Source: an uncultured Lachnospiraceae bacterium (lineage in GTDB: Bacteria > Bacillota > Clostridia > Lachnospirales > Lachnospiraceae). From it: a stretch of DNA of 25,029 nt. The notes beneath the pieces were generated by a model that worked only from the letters and a program-made list of their open reading frames with translations, searched no databases and was not told the DNA's origin. Of the stretch, positions 21,633 through 25,029 are shown piece by piece. The stretch's first letter is position 1, and every line of letters begins with the position of its first letter. The DNA lies in assembly GCA_910584585.1 (NCBI GenBank), contig CAJUBP010000058.1, positions 1-25,029 on the forward strand, read 5' to 3'. The translations under genes were made by a program, and so were the position numbers.

Positions 21633-23039
21633 ATGAGGCTGAAAGGGACAATGGTTCTGGAACTGACGGATGGGGCCACGGGGGAGGTGGAGACGGTCAC
21701 GGAGGAAAATATGGTGACGGAGGCGGTGAATGATATTCTGGGGATGAACCCTATGGGGGTGTTTTATTCGGAGGAACGGCTGGCGGATGTGTTGTCGTGG
21801 AATGATGTTTTGCTGCCGGTCTGCCCGAACATGGTAGGGGGGATTCTGCTGTTTCCCAAGGCACTGGAGGAGGATGCGGGGCATATTTATGAGATGTCGG
21901 ACAATCTGCCGGTGGCCTATGCTTCCAACAATGTGAATACTACGGCGAATGCGGCCAGGGGGAGCCTGAACCAGACGGAGAGCAAGGTTTTGGAGAATGG
22001 ATATAAGTTTGTATGGGAGTTTACGCCGAGCCAGGGGAACGGGACGATTGCGGCGGTGGCTTTGACCAGCGCCCAGGGCGGGCAGAACGGGTACGGGAGC
22101 CTGGTGGGGGATGGCAGTGCGTTTTTGCGGATTAAGAAGCTGGATATTGGGGATTTGGGGAAGGAGAGGCAGGTTGTGTTGTTTGAGGCGGTGGAGATGG
22201 ATTTTGAGAGGGACCTGCTGTATTCGATTTCGTTTGAGGATTCCAGTGTGAGGGTGCGGAAGGTGAGGCTGCCGGTTTTCAGTGTGGGGCTGAATGAGAG
22301 GCTGGATGATTCTTCTTATAGGGTGCTGGAGGACCATGCGGTTTCGGTGGAGACGTTTTTGTTTCTGGGGAGTTATACGTTGTATGGGGAGTTTCTGGAC
22401 GGGAAGGACGGGTACTGGTACGGGTTTTCCAATGAGGGCAATTCTTCCGGGAGTGCCAGGGTGCTTTGGGTGAGGATTTCCAAGGCGGATTATTCGGTGA
22501 CGGAGGGGGAGTGGACGCTTTCCAATGCCAGGCTGATGGCTGTGGGGGAGCGGGATATGAGCGGGAGTTATCCGGAGCGGAAGTGCCGGTGCTGTATGAG
22601 GAATGGGTATCTGTATGTGCCGGCCTATGACAAGAAGGGGATTTATAAGATCAATGTGGCGAATACGGCGGATGTGTCGCTGATTGCTTTTGGGTTTACG
22701 TCTAAGATGAAGCCGCTTTGTGAGTCGGGGACTTGTGAGCTGTTTCTGACTTTGGTTGGGGATTTGATCGTGGGCGGGGATTTTCAGGTGACAGCGGAAG
22801 ACGTGGTTATCCATACCCAGGGGAGCGCAAGGCTGGGGAGCGCGGCTACGCCGTTATTTCAGTATAAGCAGTTTCTGGTGGGGTGGGGAGGCAGTTATGG
22901 GAATGAGTACCGGCATATGTATCTGCTGACGCCTTATCTGGCTACGATCAATAATCTTTCTTCGGCGGTGGTGAAGGATGCGAATAAGACCATGAAGATT
23001 ACTTATACGCTGACGGAGGTTGCGAGTGGGGAGGGGTGA
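21633..23039 (+). CDS. tail/baseplate or host-contact protein of unknown exact role
   Basis: A 468-residue beta-rich protein directly after the tail tip gene and before the lysis genes, the usual place of baseplate or receptor-contact proteins. N-terminus RLKGTMVLELTDGATGEVET, then NMVTEAVNDILGMNPMGVFY and a central QGNGTIAAVALTSAQGGQNG segment, which I associate with phage tail proteins of this position in Clostridia. The middle and C-terminal parts have regular strand patterns (GSYTLYGEFLDGKDGYWYGF, RNGYLYVPAYDKKGIYKINV) that could form a propeller-like fold; that is inference. ATG 21633 has AAGGAG nine bases upstream; an earlier in-frame start at 21591 overlaps the previous gene end. No known carbohydrate-binding or peptidase motif is visible. 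Confidence 0.72.
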   Translation: MRLKGTMVLELTDGATGEVETVTEENMVTEAVNDILGMNPMGVFYSEERLADVLSWNDVLLPVCPNMVGGILLFPKALEEDAGHIYEMSDNLPVAYASNNVNTTANAARGSLNQTESKVLENGYKFVWEFTPSQGNGTIAAVALTSAQGGQNGYGSLVGDGSAFLRIKKLDIGDLGKERQVVLFEAVEMDFERDLLYSISFEDSSVRVRKVRLPVFSVGLNERLDDSSYRVLEDHAVSVETFLFLGSYTLYGEFLDGKDGYWYGFSNEGNSSGSARVLWVRISKADYSVTEGEWTLSNARLMAVGERDMSGSYPERKCRCCMRNGYLYVPAYDKKGIYKINVANTADVSLIAFGFTSKMKPLCESGTCELFLTLVGDLIVGGDFQVTAEDVVIHTQGSARLGSAATPLFQYKQFLVGWGGSYGNEYRHMYLLTPYLATINNLSSAVVKDANKTMKITYTLTEVASGEG

Positions 23040-23100
23040 GAGGGGTATGGAATGGCGGAGAATGATTGAGATAGGCGGAAACGGCATGAGACGGCAGGGA

Positions 23101-23200
23101 TGAGCAGGGAATGGTTTGGGATATGGAAGAATGGTATGGAGTGCAGGGAAATGGGTTGAGGTGTGTGGGAATGGGATGAAATGTTAGGGAATGGTGTGCG
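23101..23200 (+). repeat. five degenerate tandem repeats with exact 20-bp period
   Basis: ATGG recurs at 23111, 23131, 23151, 23171 and 23191, exactly 20 bases apart, each preceded by a GGGA- or GAAGA-like purine block and followed by a TG-containing block. Typical unit: TTAGGGAATGGTGTG. A weaker unit may precede at 23081-23100. The array fills the gap between the last tail gene and the holin. Twenty is not a multiple of three, so this is not a protein repeat. Confidence 0.6.
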
Positions 23201-23220
23201 GATATTGGATTGGGAACAGG

Positions 23221-23250
23221 GCGGCGGCTTTTGGGAGCGGGCCGCTTTTT
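23221..23250 (+). terminator. intrinsic terminator ahead of the holin
   Basis: GCGGC (23221-23225) pairs with GCCGC (23241-23245); an inner GCT/AGC pair stabilises the loop, and TTTTT follows at 23246-23250. It lies about 180 bases after the last tail gene and 35 bases before the holin start. Confidence 0.6.
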
Positions 23251-23284
23251 CCATAGAAAAATCAGAGAAAGCGAGGGATTTTGT

Positions 23285-23692
23285 ATGAAGGAGTTTGTGA
23301 GTGTGATAGAGTGCGGGTTTGCGGCTATGGGCGGATACCTGGGCTGGGCCATGGGAGGGTTTGACGGTTTTCTGTATGCCCTGGTGGTGTTTGTGGCGGT
23401 GGATTATGTGACGGGGCTGATGGCCGCGGCGGTGGAGAAGAGGCTGTCCAGCGGCGTGGGGTTCCGGGGGATTTTTAAGAAGGTTGTGATCTTTTGTTTG
23501 GTGGCGCTGGGGCATATTTTGGACACGCATATTATTCAGAACGGGAGCGCGGTGCGGACGGCGGTGATTTTCTTTTATCTGTCCAATGAGGGGATTTCGA
23601 TTCTGGAGAATGCGGCCAGGATTGGGCTGCCGGTGCCGGAGAAGCTGAAAGGGGTTCTGGCGCAGTTGCGGGAGGAAAAAGGGAAGGAGTAG
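23285..23692 (+). CDS. phage holin (PF05105/TIGR01593 family)
   Basis: A 135-residue membrane protein. Hydrophobic segments are seen at about residues 10-30 (FAAMGGYLGWAMGG), 30-52 (LYALVVFVAVDYVTGLMAAA), and 65-105 (GIFKKVVIFCLVALGHILD and AVRTAVIFFYLSNEGISILE). The DYVTG motif after the second helix and NEGISILEN in the fourth are signatures of the toxin-secretion/phage-lysis holin family. The C-terminus is charged and cytoplasmic (LAQLREEKGKE). The protein makes the membrane lesion that releases the endolysin encoded downstream. ATG 23285 follows GCGAGGGATTTTGT; a longer frame from 23210 spans the terminator and is rejected. Confidence 0.93.
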   Translation: MKEFVSVIECGFAAMGGYLGWAMGGFDGFLYALVVFVAVDYVTGLMAAAVEKRLSSGVGFRGIFKKVVIFCLVALGHILDTHIIQNGSAVRTAVIFFYLSNEGISILENAARIGLPVPEKLKGVLAQLREEKGKE

Positions 23693-23757
23693 GAGACGGT
23701 ACGGAGGATAAGGGCGGTAAGTACGGAGGGTGATATTTTGTAGGGTTTTTGTGAGCG

Positions 23758-23787
23758 GGCATCAGTGTGAAAGCTGGTGCCTTTTTT
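23758..23787 (+). terminator. intrinsic terminator between holin and endolysin
   Basis: GGCATCAG (23758-23765), loop TGTGAAAG, CTGGTGCC (23774-23781), then TTTTTT. An eight-pair stem with one G-T pair and a U-tract. It is nearly a copy of the terminator at 19543, including the TGAAAG loop. Confidence 0.8.
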
Positions 23788-23846
23788 CGTGCAGTGAATT
23801 GGAGAATGTTTCCGGGCGGGGAACGGGAGAAGGAGAGTGATTTTGT

Positions 23847-25029
23847 ATGAAGCTGATTCAGAAGTTTTTAACGGAGTCCGGGTGTTACCGGGCGGGGAGG
23901 AAGATTGCGGTGAAGGGGCTGATGATCCATTCGGTGGGGTGTCCACAGCCGAGGGCTTCTGTGTTTATGAAGAATTGGGATAAGGCGGATGCGGGGGCCT
24001 GTGTCCATGCCATTGTGGAGCCGGGAGGGGATGTGTACCAGCTTCTGCCCTGGGATTTCCGGGGATGGCACTGCGGCGGTGACGGGAACGGGACGCATAT
24101 TGGGGTGGAGATGACGGAGCCTGCCACGATCCGGTATACGGGCGGTTCGGACTGGACGGAGACCGGGGACGGGAGGAATACGGAGAGCCATGTGCTTGCT
24201 ACTTATCAGTATGCGGTGGAGCTGTTTGCTTATCTGTGCCGGATGTTTGGGCTGGACCCTCTGGCGGACGGGGTTGTGGTTTCCCATTCCGAGGGGCATA
24301 GGAGGGGGATTGCAAGCAATCACGGGGACGTGGAGCATATCTGGAAGAGGTTTGGGCTGTCTATGGGGCAGTTTCGGAAGGATATCAGGGCGGCTATGGA
24401 CGGTGTGGAGACTGGGAACGGCAGCGGCGGGGATGGCGGTTCTGGTGCGGGTGGTTCCGGGCTTACGGGGATTATGGGGAAGGCTGTGGCGACGGCGGAG
24501 CAGATGCGGGAGTATGTGAAGGGGAAGAATCCGGGGGTGGCGCAGTCGGTCCTGGATATGGTGCCGCTGTATCTGTCGGAAGGGGAGGCCGAGGGCGTGA
24601 GAGGGGATGTGGCTTTTGCCCAGTCGTGCCTGGAGACGGGGAATTTTACGTTTTCGGGTTCGGCGGTCTCTTTGGAGCAGAATAATTTTGCCGGGATGGG
24701 CGTGGTGAAGAACGGGGTGAAGGGGCTGTGTTTTGATACGGCGCTGCTTGGTATCCGGTGCCAGGTGCAGCATTTGAAAGCCTATGCCTGTACGGATGAT
24801 TTGGTGAATGGGAATGTGGACCCGCGCTTTAAGTTTGTTGCAAGGGGGTGTGCGCCTTATGTGGAGTGGCTGGGTATCCAGGAGAATCCCCAGGGGAAAG
24901 GCTGGGCTGCGGGGGCCGGGTATGGGGAGAAGATCCTGGGGATTTTGAGGGAGATTACCGGAAATGCCGGAAGCGGCGGTGTGCCGGGGAATCCGGTGGA
25001 GCCTATGGCCGGGTTTGTGAAGGTGTTCT
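23847..25029 (+). CDS. endolysin: N-acetylmuramoyl-L-alanine amidase plus glucosaminidase (3' end outside window)
   Basis: At least 394 residues, open to the right edge. Residues ~1-185 are an Amidase_2-type zinc amidase: GLMIHSVGCPQP (His28 as first zinc ligand), VHAIVEPGGDVYQLLPWDFR, GWHCGGDGNGTHIGVEM, and VVSHSEGHRRGIASNHGD with the later His ligands. A Gly/Ser linker (GNGSGGDGGSGAGGSG) leads to a glucosaminidase domain (PF01832 type) with RGDVAFAQSCLETGNFTFSG, whose Glu is the expected catalytic acid, and LEQNNFAGMGV. A further Gly-rich linker begins at the window edge, so a cell-wall-binding domain probably follows. The enzyme cuts both the stem-peptide amide and the glycan. ATG 23847 follows GGAGAGTGATTTTGT, a leader nearly the same as the holin's. 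Confidence 0.93.
   Translation, partial: MKLIQKFLTESGCYRAGRKIAVKGLMIHSVGCPQPRASVFMKNWDKADAGACVHAIVEPGGDVYQLLPWDFRGWHCGGDGNGTHIGVEMTEPATIRYTGGSDWTETGDGRNTESHVLATYQYAVELFAYLCRMFGLDPLADGVVVSHSEGHRRGIASNHGDVEHIWKRFGLSMGQFRKDIRAAMDGVETGNGSGGDGGSGAGGSGLTGIMGKAVATAEQMREYVKGKNPGVAQSVLDMVPLYLSEGEAEGVRGDVAFAQSCLETGNFTFSGSAVSLEQNNFAGMGVVKNGVKGLCFDTALLGIRCQVQHLKAYACTDDLVNGNVDPRFKFVARGCAPYVEWLGIQENPQGKGWAAGAGYGEKILGILREITGNAGSGGVPGNPVEPMAGFVKVF

Noticed and set aside
21447..22814. 455-codon - strand frame opposite the tail protein
   Set aside because: Same artefact of codon bias; no initiation signal or recognisable fold.
23040..23284. CRISPR-like array
   Set aside because: The 20-bp period units are degenerate throughout with no conserved repeat/spacer division and no cas genes.

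Overview
The window is the late (structural) half of an HK97-type siphovirus prophage or phage, read entirely from the + strand. The host is probably a Firmicute of the Clostridia, most likely Lachnospiraceae-like. Three things suggest this: the gene set (P27-family TerS, ClpP-type prohead protease, phi13-family major tail protein, Clostridia-type tail tip protein, PF05105-type holin), strong GGAGG ribosome-binding sites, and cargo genes (YjdF with its riboswitch, a DUF3795 protein, an AbiJ-like protein) typical of low-GC Gram-positives. The structural genes are very G-rich on the coding strand (GGG, CGG, GTG, CTG and GCG/GAG codons dominate). That removes stops from the opposite strand and creates long antisense ORFs that are not genes. 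No integrase, att site, repressor, tRNA or CRISPR array is visible, so neither end of the element is in the window.

Layout. 1-3337: a nucleic-acid-modification-like block (3' end of a PAPS-reductase-family gene, a radical SAM protein, a C5-cytosine methyltransferase). 3374-5400: terminase small and large subunits. 5401-6410: an AT-rich accessory gene of unknown function ending in a terminator. 6430-12872: portal, ClpP-like prohead protease, major capsid protein, head-tail connector, head closure, gp10-like, tail-terminator-like and major tail proteins, then the tail assembly chaperone with an A_AAA_AAC programmed -1 frameshift. 12880-13911: an AbiJ-like abortive-infection gene with its own promoter and terminator. 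13974-17269: tape measure and a small distal-tail-type protein. 17270-19572: a cargo island of four genes (DUF3795 protein, YjdF behind a yjdF-type riboswitch, a 65-aa protein, a YdeI/OmpD-associated family protein). 19593-23039: tail tip protein, whose C-terminus appears frameshifted, and a further tail or host-contact protein. 23040-25029: a 20-bp-period degenerate repeat, the holin and a bifunctional amidase/glucosaminidase endolysin that runs off the window.

How it fits together. The conserved morphogenesis operon is interrupted at three points by genes of different base composition. Each interruption starts with a promoter-like element (TATAAT or TATGAT, with 17-bp spacers that resemble one another) and ends with an intrinsic terminator just ahead of the next structural gene. 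This is the classical moron arrangement and would let a lysogen express the cargo while the late genes are silent. Related terminators also precede the holin and the endolysin, so full late expression would need read-through or antitermination, or additional promoters.
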